In this document: in pieces, positions 1 through 7,865 of the stretch
Numbering within the stretch: position 1 is the stretch's first letter
How the letters are laid out: every line of letters starts with the position of its first letter
Source: Sulfitobacter sp.
GTDB lineage: Bacteria; Pseudomonadota; Alphaproteobacteria; Rhodobacterales; Rhodobacteraceae
Direction of reading: 5' to 3'
Assembly (NCBI GenBank): GCA_017854855.1
Contig: JAFMGZ010000037.1
Coordinates: forward strand, 1 to 33,651
DNA: 33,651 nt
Notes under the pieces: generated by a model
Seen by the model: only the letters and a program-made list of their open reading frames with translations
The model's database searches: none
What the model was told of the DNA's origin: nothing
Program-made: the position numbers and the translations under genes

Positions 1-151
1 TGAGATAAAGTAAAAAACCTACGGTTCTCCTTATGGCTTAGGCATTCATTAATCGCCCGGTTACACCTGCTGCGGTTACAATGGTCTGAATTCAATTGTG
101 TGTCATCGCGGTTTGTTTCACATTCGGATTGACCAAGGATCCGCACCCGCA

Positions 152-1468
152 ATGAAACTGACCACATTCTTCTTTCTGACCTGCATGATTGCCCAACCCA
201 TGGCCGCGCAAAGCCTGCCAGAACCGGTGACCGACGCGGATTATATTCCCGTCGATCTGGCCGAGGCGACCTTGGGACAGCATCTGTTTTATGATCCGAT
301 CCTTTCGGGCAACCGCAACGTGGCCTGCGCCACCTGCCACCATCCAAAGTTTGGGACCGCAGACGGTGTATCGCTGTCCTTTGGTGATGGCGGCGTCGGT
401 CTTGGCACCGCGCGCAAGGCAGATCCGAACAATCCGCCCGAAGAACGCATTCCGCGCAATGCCCCGGCCCTATTCAATCTGGGAGCCAGAGAATTTACCG
501 TCGTGTTCCATGATGGGAGGCTTGAGGCGGCACCGGATCATCCTGGCGGTCTGCGCTCTCCTATGGATGCGGATATGCTTGCTGGGTTCAGCTCAGTCTT
601 ATCTGCGCAAACGATGTTTCCCGTGCTCAGCGCCGATGAAATGGCCGGCGGCTACAAGGAAAACGAAATTGCGCGTGCTGTGCGTCAGGGCCGGATCACG
701 GGCACGGATGGCGCTTGGGATTTGCTGTCGCGGCGGGTTGCGGACATTCCTGAATATGCCACGCAATTCACAGCCGTCTATCCCCATATCCATAGCCCCG
801 ATGACATCGCTTTTACCGATATTTCGAATGCCATCGCAGCCTTTATGGCCTTTGAATGGCGTTCTGACACGTCACCCTTTGACGCCTATTTGCGGGGCCA
901 GGCCGACCTGAGCGATGCGGCCAAGGCAGGTGCCGCGCTGTTTTACGGGCCCGCAGGATGCGCCGATTGTCACAGCGGCCCTTTCATGACGGATCATCGT
1001 TTTCACGCCATGGCAGCCCCCCAGCTTGGCCCCGGCAAAGCGGCCGTATTCGAGGATCATCACCGCGATGAAGGACGGTTTCGGGTAACCGGTGATCCGG
1101 CCGACCTCTATGCTTTTCGCACACCATCTTTGCGCAATGTGATGCTGACAGCGCCCTACGGCCATGCGGGCAGCCACCGCGACATTGCGGCCTTTATCGC
1201 GGATCATGCCAACCCGGCAGAGGCGATCCTGCGATACGATCGGTCTCAGGCGATATTGCCCGCCTATGGGTCTGAGGATTTTCTGGTCATGGATGACCCA
1301 AAGCAGGTTGCCGCCATCGCAGCCGCCGCTGAGCCGCGAAAGATTGTCTTGGGGGATGCGGAAACCAACGCCATCACGGCATTTTTGGACAGCCTGACAG
1401 ACCCCGCGGCACCTGCCGGAAGGCTGGGCATTCCCGACCGCCTGCCCAGCGGACTGCCCGTTCCTTAG
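152..1468 (+). CDS. Di-haem cytochrome c peroxidase / MauG-type protein, secreted
   Basis: A 438-residue periplasmic di-haem protein of the bacterial cytochrome c peroxidase/MauG superfamily. Residues 1-20 form a signal peptide (short basic start, Phe/Leu-rich core, AQPMAAQ end). Two c-type haem motifs are visible: CATCH at 59-63, followed by another His, and CADCH at 270-274. That is the usual two-domain layout, though the protein is longer than classical peroxidases (about 320-350 residues). The ATG at 152 was chosen because the signal peptide starts there and AAGGA lies 10 bases upstream; an earlier in-frame GTG at 98 would put a non-signal-like stretch in front. It converges on the FG-GAP/ASPIC gene. 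Classical members reduce H2O2 with electrons from cytochrome c, whereas MauG-like members oxidise protein side chains; sequence alone does not decide which applies here. Confidence 0.88.
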   Translation: MKLTTFFFLTCMIAQPMAAQSLPEPVTDADYIPVDLAEATLGQHLFYDPILSGNRNVACATCHHPKFGTADGVSLSFGDGGVGLGTARKADPNNPPEERIPRNAPALFNLGAREFTVVFHDGRLEAAPDHPGGLRSPMDADMLAGFSSVLSAQTMFPVLSADEMAGGYKENEIARAVRQGRITGTDGAWDLLSRRVADIPEYATQFTAVYPHIHSPDDIAFTDISNAIAAFMAFEWRSDTSPFDAYLRGQADLSDAAKAGAALFYGPAGCADCHSGPFMTDHRFHAMAAPQLGPGKAAVFEDHHRDEGRFRVTGDPADLYAFRTPSLRNVMLTAPYGHAGSHRDIAAFIADHANPAEAILRYDRSQAILPAYGSEDFLVMDDPKQVAAIAAAAEPRKIVLGDAETNAITAFLDSLTDPAAPAGRLGIPDRLPSGLPVP

Positions 1469-1615
1469 CACATTCTGACCCGATGAGGGGTTTCGGCATT
1501 GTCCCATTTTCGAAGGGAACTGAATGGCTGCATGATAAATTAATCATTATATTACAATTACCTAATAGACACTCATCAAGTGTTACATGATGTTGAAGAT
1601 CGTGCAAGAAACGCC

Positions 1616-3100
1616 TTAGGGCTTTGAGATGACGTAGGTTTGTCCGGCTTTCACCTGACCGCTTGACCTTGTTCCATCGGGCCAGTCGATTGTCAGCACA
1701 GCATCTTCGGCCATCCCCAGGCCAAAATGACGCGGCAGCAGTTGCCCTCCGGCATGCCCGCCGCCGATCACGTTTTGAATACGCTGGCTGCCAAATTCGG
1801 TCTCAACCGTAATGTTGGCACCAATGGCGTCCCTGTTGCCGTCCTGCTGGCGCAGGCTGACCCGCAGCCAATTGCCTGTTCCAGCCGTGACATTGCGGTA
1901 AATCTCCATCGGGGCGCGGCGGTTCAGCACCAGAATATCCAAGCGCCCGTCACCGTCAAAATCGGCCAATGCCCCGCCCCGAGACCGCTCTAGACTGGCC
2001 ACACCGGCCGCAACCGAAAGTTCGTGAAAGCTGCCGTCGGAATAGTGCATCAGCAGGTTGTTGGGGTCGCGCGTGGCCATACCGGGCATCTGGTCCACAT
2101 TTCCCTTGGTGATAAACAGATCGGCCAAACCGTCGTTGTCGATATCGCCAAATTCAGCGTGCCACCCCGTTGAAGGGCGTCCGTCCCCGCCGGTATGAGG
2201 CCGCTGGGCATAGGTTCCAATCTCAAAGGGGGCAGCCGCATAGGTGCCGTCCGCTTGGGCGATCTGCAGCACCTGGTCCCCCATGGAGGTCAGCATCACC
2301 TCATCGCGCCCGTCGCCCGTCAGGTCGCGGCTGGCGATGCCCATCCCCCATAGGGCGAGCCGGTTCCACCCGTCCTCCTGCGTCAAAAAACGCTGTTCGG
2401 TGATGTCCCACATCTGCTCATAGCCGCCTTTGACATAATAATGACGGTCGTTCGAGATGCGCAGCGTCATGGCCCCCCGCGCGTCTTTGGCGGCCAGCAT
2501 CGACAGCGGGCAAAAGCCCGGCGACAGGACCTGGGCTGCATAGCCGCTGGCCTCGGGCCGCAGGATGGTATTGTCATCGCAGGCTTCAAAGGGACCATCG
2601 GGGTCATCGCGGTCGACATAATTTCCAACAGCGAATGTGGGCCGGTTCTGGCCCGGTGCCCACCAAGCGGTAAAGGCAGTGCTCCAGCTTTGGTCCTGCG
2701 GCAGCCCCCAGTCAGCGGTCGCATCGATAAAGTTGCAATCCGCCCCGCCTTTCAGGGCGACATTCGCCCCCACGCGCAGCACGAACAGATCCTTGATACC
2801 ATCCGCATCGATGTCGATCGGATAGGCACCGATCACCCCGGTGAGTGGTGGCAAATCCGCCTGTCGAAAGGCAAAGATACCTTCATTGACGATCAGCTTG
2901 GCCGGATTGGTGCCACCCGCGGCAAAGATATCGGGCAGCCCATCTGCGTTGCAGTCAAACACCGCGACACCGCCGCCGACGAAATGTTCCCAATCACCGG
3001 CATAGATATGGTCAGGCAGATCTGCGGAAAAATCCTCGAACAGCGGGGCGGCCTGCGCCCCCTGCCCGATGATCAGCGCGGCAAGGCAAAGATATTTCAC
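1616..3100 (-). CDS. Exported FG-GAP / ASPIC-UnbV repeat protein (CRTAC1-like)
   Basis: A 494-residue exported protein with a signal peptide at about 1-17 (MKYLCLAALIIGQGAQA). It has several calcium-loop repeats of the D-x-[DN]-x-DG-x-x-D type, for example DCNADGLPD at 49-57 and DIDADGIKD at 96-104. Later copies include DLTGDGRDE, DIDNDGLAD and DFDGDGRLD. This pattern is typical of FG-GAP/VCBS beta-propellers. The C-terminus matches an ASPIC/UnbV domain (GANITVET...GGGHAGGQ...FGLG...IDWPDG). The start is a GTG overlapping the stop of the ROK regulator gene by 4 bases (GTGA), which implies translational coupling. Function is unknown; homologues are extracellular and thought to bind ligands or matrix. 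It converges on the di-haem peroxidase. Confidence 0.85.
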   Translation of the reverse strand: MKYLCLAALIIGQGAQAAPLFEDFSADLPDHIYAGDWEHFVGGGVAVFDCNADGLPDIFAAGGTNPAKLIVNEGIFAFRQADLPPLTGVIGAYPIDIDADGIKDLFVLRVGANVALKGGADCNFIDATADWGLPQDQSWSTAFTAWWAPGQNRPTFAVGNYVDRDDPDGPFEACDDNTILRPEASGYAAQVLSPGFCPLSMLAAKDARGAMTLRISNDRHYYVKGGYEQMWDITEQRFLTQEDGWNRLALWGMGIASRDLTGDGRDEVMLTSMGDQVLQIAQADGTYAAAPFEIGTYAQRPHTGGDGRPSTGWHAEFGDIDNDGLADLFITKGNVDQMPGMATRDPNNLLMHYSDGSFHELSVAAGVASLERSRGGALADFDGDGRLDILVLNRRAPMEIYRNVTAGTGNWLRVSLRQQDGNRDAIGANITVETEFGSQRIQNVIGGGHAGGQLLPRHFGLGMAEDAVLTIDWPDGTRSSGQVKAGQTYVISKP

Positions 3101-4353
3101 GCCGCCCGCGCCTCGCCCCCGATGAGGCTGGTTGTGATCGCCGTCAGCGCCAGGGCAGACGCCCCGCGCGCCCAGACCAGATCATCCCAGGCATTGATCG
3201 CCACGCGGCAGGGCCTGCGGCCTTCGTTCAGGGTCAATTTGCGCATGCCTTCCATCACCTCATCTGCATAATGCTGTGCATATTGCAGCCGTTCACCGGA
3301 CAGGATGATCAAGGCCGGATCAAATAATTGTACAACATTCGACAGCCCCAATGACAAGAACCGTCCCGCACGGCGGAAAATCGTCTCGGCTGCCGGATGT
3401 CCATCTTTCGCCTTTTCCAGCAAAGTGGCAAGGATTTCAGCCGGGGTTTCATTCTGATCAAAGCTGCGCCCCAAGGCGGTTGCGGCCTCGCGGGTCAGCG
3501 CATAATCCGCAAGATACGCCTCAAGACAGCCACGCTGGCCGCATTGGCACAATGCCCCGTCCAGCTGCACCTTGGTATGGCCCAGCTCCAACCCCATCCC
3601 ATGCACCCCGCGATACAGCTGATTTCCCAGAACCAGCCCCATGCCAACGCCGCTTTCGACAGTGACCACGGCGAAATCGGACATGGACCGCCCTTCCCCG
3701 AACCAAAGCTCTGCCAGCGTCAGCATATTGGCGTCATTGTCCAGTGACAGCGACAGCTGAAACCGGTTTTCAAAGGCTGTCGTCATGTCTTCGTCGCGGG
3801 TTTCCAGCATATAGGACCAGACCACCTTGCCTGTGCTGTGATCAATGATGCCAGGCATGCCGATCCCGACAGACCTTACCGATGATTTCGTTTTGCCGCC
3901 TACTTTCAATAGCTTGTCAATCAGTTCGCCGGTTTCATCCAGCAATTGCGACATCGGGCGGCGCATGTCGGACGACGGCAGGGCAACATCCGCGATCACA
4001 TTGCCGCCAAAATCGGCCAGCACGGCGGTGTGGCGGTTGAACGCCAGCTTGATCCCGATCACATAGGCCGCCTCCGGCACGACCTCGAGCGCGACCTTGG
4101 GCCGCCCGCGCCCGGTGCCCTTGGACTGTTTTTCAAATTCGCGCAAATACCCGCAGCTGATCAGATCTGCAGTAATCGTGGTGGTCGACCCGGCACTGAT
4201 GCCAAGCGCATGGGTGATGTCCGCCCGTGCCGCGTGACCCTGCGCGCGGACAAACTCAAATACTTGCTGACGCAAGGAACGCGGTGTATCACAAGGGGCC
4301 CGCAACAGCGGACCGCACCCTTCGATCTTGGGCTGCGCGTCGGGGTCCTGCAT
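3097..4353 (-). CDS. xylR: ROK-family transcriptional repressor, probable xylose regulator
   Basis: A 418-residue ROK-family repressor. An N-terminal winged helix-turn-helix (about 27-71, ITHALGISAGSTTTITADL) is followed by a GRGRPK linker (81-86) and an actin-like sugar-binding domain. The ROK signature is intact: ESGVGMGLVLG, ELGH and the zinc site CQCGQRGCLEA (Cys269, Cys271, Cys276 and His259). It is divergent from xylF, so it most likely represses the xyl operon and is relieved by xylose. The start is uncertain: ATG at 4353 has GGTGGTGA upstream, but in-frame TTG 4368, GTG 4365 and GTG 4362 follow a better GAGGAA sequence and would add 3-5 residues. The last 4 bases overlap the FG-GAP protein's GTG. 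Confidence 0.88.
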   Translation of the reverse strand: MQDPDAQPKIEGCGPLLRAPCDTPRSLRQQVFEFVRAQGHAARADITHALGISAGSTTTITADLISCGYLREFEKQSKGTGRGRPKVALEVVPEAAYVIGIKLAFNRHTAVLADFGGNVIADVALPSSDMRRPMSQLLDETGELIDKLLKVGGKTKSSVRSVGIGMPGIIDHSTGKVVWSYMLETRDEDMTTAFENRFQLSLSLDNDANMLTLAELWFGEGRSMSDFAVVTVESGVGMGLVLGNQLYRGVHGMGLELGHTKVQLDGALCQCGQRGCLEAYLADYALTREAATALGRSFDQNETPAEILATLLEKAKDGHPAAETIFRRAGRFLSLGLSNVVQLFDPALIILSGERLQYAQHYADEVMEGMRKLTLNEGRRPCRVAINAWDDLVWARGASALALTAITTSLIGGEARAA

Positions 4354-4467
4354 TAATTTCACCACCAAAGTTAATTCCTCGATCAAAGGCGCTGATCTGT
4401 CGTTCCGAAGCCCACGCTAGGCAGAAAAAATGCGATTTGCGAGAAAAATCTTGCCAGATATCGTTTT

Positions 4468-4490
4468 TTTATTTTGACAGCTAAAATAAA
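4468..4490. promoter_or_regulatory. Palindromic operator, probable XylR (ROK) site
   Basis: A perfect inverted repeat in the xylR-xylF intergenic region: left arm TTTATTTT (4468-4475), 7-base spacer, right arm AAAATAAA (4483-4490). A TTGACA hexamer (4474-4479) starts inside the left arm, so a bound repressor would block polymerase, although no convincing -10 was found at the right distance. AT-rich arms around a short spacer are usual for ROK repressors such as XylR. The assignment to XylR is inferred from position. Confidence 0.6.
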
Positions 4491-4567
4491 TTGAAGGAAG
4501 CTGCCACGACGGGTCACATGACTCGCGCCGCTGCTGTCACTGCTGCGGAACTACCAGGGAGAGAGAA

Positions 4568-5602
4568 ATGAAAAAACTGTTTATGGCGGCAGCATTGTCG
4601 GCCACTTCACTTGGCACAACCGTATCCGCGGATGGCCACGCCATGACCGTCGGCGTCAGCTGGTCCAACTTTCAAGAAGAGCGCTGGAAGACAGACGAGG
4701 CCGCCATCAAGGCAGCCCTTGAAGCTGCGGGCGCGAATTACCTGTCCGCAGATGCGCAGTCATCCTCGGCCAAGCAATTGTCAGACGTTGAAAGCCTGAT
4801 CGCTCAGGGCGTTGATGCCTTGATCATTCTGGCACAGGACAGTGCGGCCATTGGGCCCGCAGTGGATGCCGCAGCAGCCGAAGGCATTCCAGTCGTGGGC
4901 TATGACCGTCTGATCGAAGACGGCCGCGCCTTCTATCTGACTTTCGACAATATCGAAGTCGGCCGGATGCAGGCCCGCGCCGTTCTGGCGGCACAGCCCG
5001 AAGGCAACTATGTCATGATCAAGGGCTCGCCCACAGATCCTAACGCGGATTTCCTGCGCGGCGGCCAGCAAGAAGTGCTGCAAGCAGCGGTTGATGCGGG
5101 CAAGATCACCATCGTCGACGAAGCCTATACAGATGGCTGGCTGCCCGCCAACGCGCAGCGCAACATGGAACAGATCCTGACCGCCAATGACAACAAGGTC
5201 GATGCGGTCGTGGCCTCCAACGATGGCACCGCCGGCGGTGTTGTTGCGGCTTTGACGGCGCAGGGCATGGAAGGCATTCCGGTTTCCGGTCAGGACGGCG
5301 ATCACGCGGCCCTGAACCGCGTGGCACTGGGCACGCAGACGGTATCGGTCTGGAAAGATGCCCGCGAGTTGGGCAAGGCGGCGGGCGAAATCGCTGTGCA
5401 GCTGGCCAAGACCGACGGCGACATGAAAGCCGTTGACGGTGCGATCGAGTGGGAAACACCCGGCGGCACCAAGATGACCGCGCGTTTCCTGGCCCCGGTT
5501 CCCGTCACCGCAGACAACCTCACAGCCGTGGTTGATGCGGGCTGGATCACCCAGGAAGCCTTGTGCCAGGGCGTCTCAAACGGCCCGGCACCTTGTAACT
5601 AA
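4568..5602 (+). CDS. xylF: D-xylose ABC transporter, periplasmic substrate-binding protein
   Basis: A 344-residue periplasmic binding protein that delivers D-xylose to the XylHG importer. Residues 1-21 are a signal peptide (MKKLFMAAALSATSLGTTVSA). The mature part reads as a type I sugar-binding fold close to XylF: VGVSWSNFQEERWKTDE near the start, LIILAQDS, GIPVVGYDRLI and VVASNDGTAGG. It is first in the xyl operon, with a strong ribosome-binding site (GGGAGAGA) just before the ATG. The 137-base gap to xylH contains hairpins that could stabilise the xylF message and give more binding protein than permease. Confidence 0.95.
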   Translation: MKKLFMAAALSATSLGTTVSADGHAMTVGVSWSNFQEERWKTDEAAIKAALEAAGANYLSADAQSSSAKQLSDVESLIAQGVDALIILAQDSAAIGPAVDAAAAEGIPVVGYDRLIEDGRAFYLTFDNIEVGRMQARAVLAAQPEGNYVMIKGSPTDPNADFLRGGQQEVLQAAVDAGKITIVDEAYTDGWLPANAQRNMEQILTANDNKVDAVVASNDGTAGGVVAALTAQGMEGIPVSGQDGDHAALNRVALGTQTVSVWKDARELGKAAGEIAVQLAKTDGDMKAVDGAIEWETPGGTKMTARFLAPVPVTADNLTAVVDAGWITQEALCQGVSNGPAPCN

Positions 5603-5619
5603 GGGTTTCTCCCCGTTTC

Positions 5620-5644
5620 TGGTCCGCCCTGTTGTGGCGGGCCA
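5620..5644 (+). other. Intercistronic RNA hairpin after xylF
   Basis: Arms TGGTCCGCC (5620-5628) and GGCGGGCCA (5636-5644) pair over 9 positions with one G-U and a 7-base loop. No T-run follows directly, so it is more likely a processing or 3'-end stabilising structure than a terminator. Part of the right arm (5636-5642) can instead pair with 5688-5694. Confidence 0.55.
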
Positions 5645-5690
5645 GACATTCGCTTGATGATTTCATTCTTGAGTGTCTTTTTGGCCAGCC

Positions 5691-5723
5691 CGCCAAGGTG
5701 CCCGCACGCAGGTGCCCTTGGCG
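5691..5723 (+). other. RNA hairpin just upstream of the xylH ribosome-binding site
   Basis: Perfect 8-bp arms CGCCAAGG (5691-5698) and CCTTGGCG (5716-5723), with an inner GCAC/GTGC stem. The structure ends a few bases before the xylH ribosome-binding site GAAGGAGA (5726-5733). It may limit or time ribosome loading on xylH. Confidence 0.5.
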
Positions 5724-5739
5724 CTGAAGGAGAATACAC

Positions 5740-7035
5740 ATGTCCGCAGATGTGACCACCACCCCCACGTCCCCGCCCAAGCGCAGTTTTTTACAGACGT
5801 TAGAGGTCGACACCCGCCTTTTGGGTATGATTGGCGCGTTCATTTTGGTCGCACTGGTCTTTAACATCCTGACGGATGGGCGTTTTCTGACGCCGCGCAA
5901 TATTTTCAACCTCACGATCCAGACGGTCAGCGTGGCGATTATGGCCACCGGCATGGTCTTTGTGATCGTGACCAGGCACATTGATCTGTCTGTCGGGGCC
6001 GTATTGGCCGCCTGCTCTGCGCTGATGGCGATGACGCAGGTGCGTTTCCTGCCCAATATCGGTTTCGATATCGGCCATTGGGCCATTCCCTGGATCGCCA
6101 TCGGCGCAGGGATCATCCTGGGCGGCCTGATCGGAGCCTTCAACGGCTGGCTGGTCGGCTATCAGGGCATTCCCGCCTTCATCGTGACGCTTGGCGGCTT
6201 CCTGGTCTGGCGCAACGTGGGCTGGTACCAGACCTCAGGTCAGACCATTGGCCCGCTTGACCAGACCTTTATGATGTTTGGCGGGATCAACGGCACCTTG
6301 GGCGGCACGGTCAGTTGGATCATCGGCATTCTGGCGATCCTGTTTGTGGTCTTTGCGATCTTCAATGCCCGGCGGGTCAAGACCGCACATGGTTTCCCGG
6401 TCAAGCCGATGTGGGCCGAAATCACCCTTGCGGGGATCGCCACGGGGGCCATCGCCGGTTTCATCGCGATCCTGACCAGCTACGAGGTCCCTGCCCGTGT
6501 CGTGGCGCGGGACCCCGCCAAATACGGCTGCGAGGTCGCCGAAGGCTGTCAGGCGGTCTATGGCCTGCCCATATCGGTCCTGCTGCTGATCGCAATTGCG
6601 GCCATCATGACCGTGATCGCACGCAAGACGCGCTTTGGCCGCTATATCTTTGCCACCGGCGGCAACCCGGATGCAGCAGAGCTGTCTGGCATCAACACAC
6701 GGATGCTGACGGTCAAGATTTTCATGCTGATGGGTGTGCTCTGCGCCATTGCAGCCGTGGTCGCATCGTCGCGACTGGCCAACCATTCCAATGATCTGGG
6801 CACATTGGACGAGCTGCGCGTGATTGCCGCTGCGGTCATTGGCGGCACGGCGCTGTCTGGCGGCATCGGGACGATCTATGGCGCGATCCTTGGCGCATTG
6901 ATCATGCAGTCGCTGCAATCGGGCATGGCCATGGTCGGTGTAGACGCGCCATTGCAGAATATCGTCGTCGGTGCCGTTCTGGTGGTCGCCGTCTTTATCG
7001 ACATTCAGTATCGCAAGCGCATGGGGAGCAAGTAA
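5740..7035 (+). CDS. xylH: D-xylose ABC transporter, permease
   Basis: A 431-residue polytopic inner-membrane permease of the sugar (BPD_transp_2/RbsC-like) class. The N-terminus is cytosolic and Pro-rich, followed by about ten hydrophobic segments, starting with LLGMIGAFILVALVFNIL. Family motifs include the TRHIDLSVGAVLA segment, NGWLVGYQGIPAFIVTLGGFLVWRN, and near the end VIAAAVIGGTALSGGIGTIYGAILGALIMQSLQSGM. The ATG follows a clear GAAGGAGA site. It forms the membrane channel with XylG. The stop codon lies inside the first copy of a 29-bp direct repeat, and the real xylG start is in the second copy, 83 bases on. Confidence 0.95.
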   Translation: MSADVTTTPTSPPKRSFLQTLEVDTRLLGMIGAFILVALVFNILTDGRFLTPRNIFNLTIQTVSVAIMATGMVFVIVTRHIDLSVGAVLAACSALMAMTQVRFLPNIGFDIGHWAIPWIAIGAGIILGGLIGAFNGWLVGYQGIPAFIVTLGGFLVWRNVGWYQTSGQTIGPLDQTFMMFGGINGTLGGTVSWIIGILAILFVVFAIFNARRVKTAHGFPVKPMWAEITLAGIATGAIAGFIAILTSYEVPARVVARDPAKYGCEVAEGCQAVYGLPISVLLLIAIAAIMTVIARKTRFGRYIFATGGNPDAAELSGINTRMLTVKIFMLMGVLCAIAAVVASSRLANHSNDLGTLDELRVIAAAVIGGTALSGGIGTIYGAILGALIMQSLQSGMAMVGVDAPLQNIVVGAVLVVAVFIDIQYRKRMGSK

Positions 7036-7040
7036 ATGAC
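7012..7040 (+). repeat. 29-bp direct repeat, copy 1 (xylH 3' end)
   Basis: An exact 29-base match to 7095-7123. This copy holds the last xylH codons, the GGGGAGC ribosome-binding site, the xylH stop TAA and an ATG at 7036. That ATG opens a 28-codon frame ending in the TGA at 7120-7122, overlapping the xylG ATG. Confidence 0.9.
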
Positions 7041-7094
7041 CAGTCTGAGGCTTTGCAATACTGGACCATATTACGCGCACCTGCGGTGCGACAC

Positions 7095-7123
7095 CGCAAG
7101 CGCATGGGGAGCAAGTAAATGAC
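7095..7123 (+). repeat. 29-bp direct repeat, copy 2 (xylG start)
   Basis: An exact copy of 7012-7040. It supplies the ribosome-binding site and ATG (7119) used by xylG. The 54 bases between the copies match neither flank by eye and contain a GC-rich 6-bp hairpin (CGCACC 7076-7081 with GGTGCG 7085-7090). Confidence 0.9.
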
Positions 7124-7865
7124 ACCTTTGGTCGAAATGAAAAACATCTCCATCGCCTTTGGTGGCGTGCAGGCGGTCGATAATGTCTCGATCGATCTGC
7201 ACCCCGGCGAGGTGGTGGGCCTGCTGGGTCACAACGGCGCGGGCAAATCGACGCTGATCAAGATCCTTTCGGGGGCCTACAAGATGGACAGTGGCGAAAT
7301 TCGGATCAACGGCGAAAAGGCCCATATCGCCTCGCCCCGTGACGCGCGGAATTATAACATCGAGACGATCTACCAGACGCTGGCGTTGGCAGATAACCTT
7401 GATGCGGCCTCCAATCTGTTTCTGGGCCGGGAATTGACCAATGGCCTTGGCTTTGTCGATGACGACCGGATGGAGGCGGAGACCCGCAAGATCATGGCGC
7501 GGCTCAACCCCAACTTCAAAAAGCTGAAAGAACCGGTATCCGCACTTTCGGGCGGACAGCGGCAATCGGTGGCGATTGCGCGGGCCGTCTATTTCAACGC
7601 GAAGATCCTGATCATGGATGAACCCACGGCCGCCCTTGGGGTGCATGAAACCGCGATGGTCGCCGAACTGATCCATGAGCTGAAAAAACAGGGGCTCGGC
7701 ATTTTTCTGATCTCTCATGACACCCGCGAGATGATGGAGCTTTGTGACCGCGTGGCAGTGATGAAGAACGGCCAGATGGTCGGTGCGGAACGGGTTGAGG
7801 ACGTGACCGAGGATGACATCCTGTCGATGATCATTCTGGGCAAGAACCCAAAGGCTGCTGCGTAA
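7119..7865 (+). CDS. xylG: Xylose ABC transporter, ATP-binding protein (single-domain)
   Basis: A 248-residue ABC ATPase powering XylH. It has Walker [10 protein letters not shown] (37-45), signature LSGGQ (143-147), Walker B ILIMDE (163-168) and switch His200 (LISHD). It has only one nucleotide-binding domain, whereas the E. coli XylG/RbsA/AraG type is a tandem of about 500 residues, so it should act as a homodimer. Single-domain relatives (FrcA-like) are known in alphaproteobacteria. The stop overlaps the xylB start (TAATG). The ATG is in the second copy of the 29-bp repeat, and a 28-codon frame from the first copy ends across it. Confidence 0.92.
   Translation: MTPLVEMKNISIAFGGVQAVDNVSIDLHPGEVVGLLGHNGAGKSTLIKILSGAYKMDSGEIRINGEKAHIASPRDARNYNIETIYQTLALADNLDAASNLFLGRELTNGLGFVDDDRMEAETRKIMARLNPNFKKLKEPVSALSGGQRQSVAIARAVYFNAKILIMDEPTAALGVHETAMVAELIHELKKQGLGIFLISHDTREMMELCDRVAVMKNGQMVGAERVEDVTEDDILSMIILGKNPKAAA

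Noticed and set aside
1469..1615. An AT-rich inverted repeat (ATGAT 1532-1536 / ATCAT 1543-1547) between convergent genes
   Set aside because: Only 5 bp; too weak to call a terminator, and no other feature is visible in this gap.
7012..7123. The 29-bp repeats as an att site or target-site duplication of a mobile element
   Set aside because: The 54-base insert is too short for an element, has no terminal inverted repeats, and 29 bases is too long for a usual target duplication.
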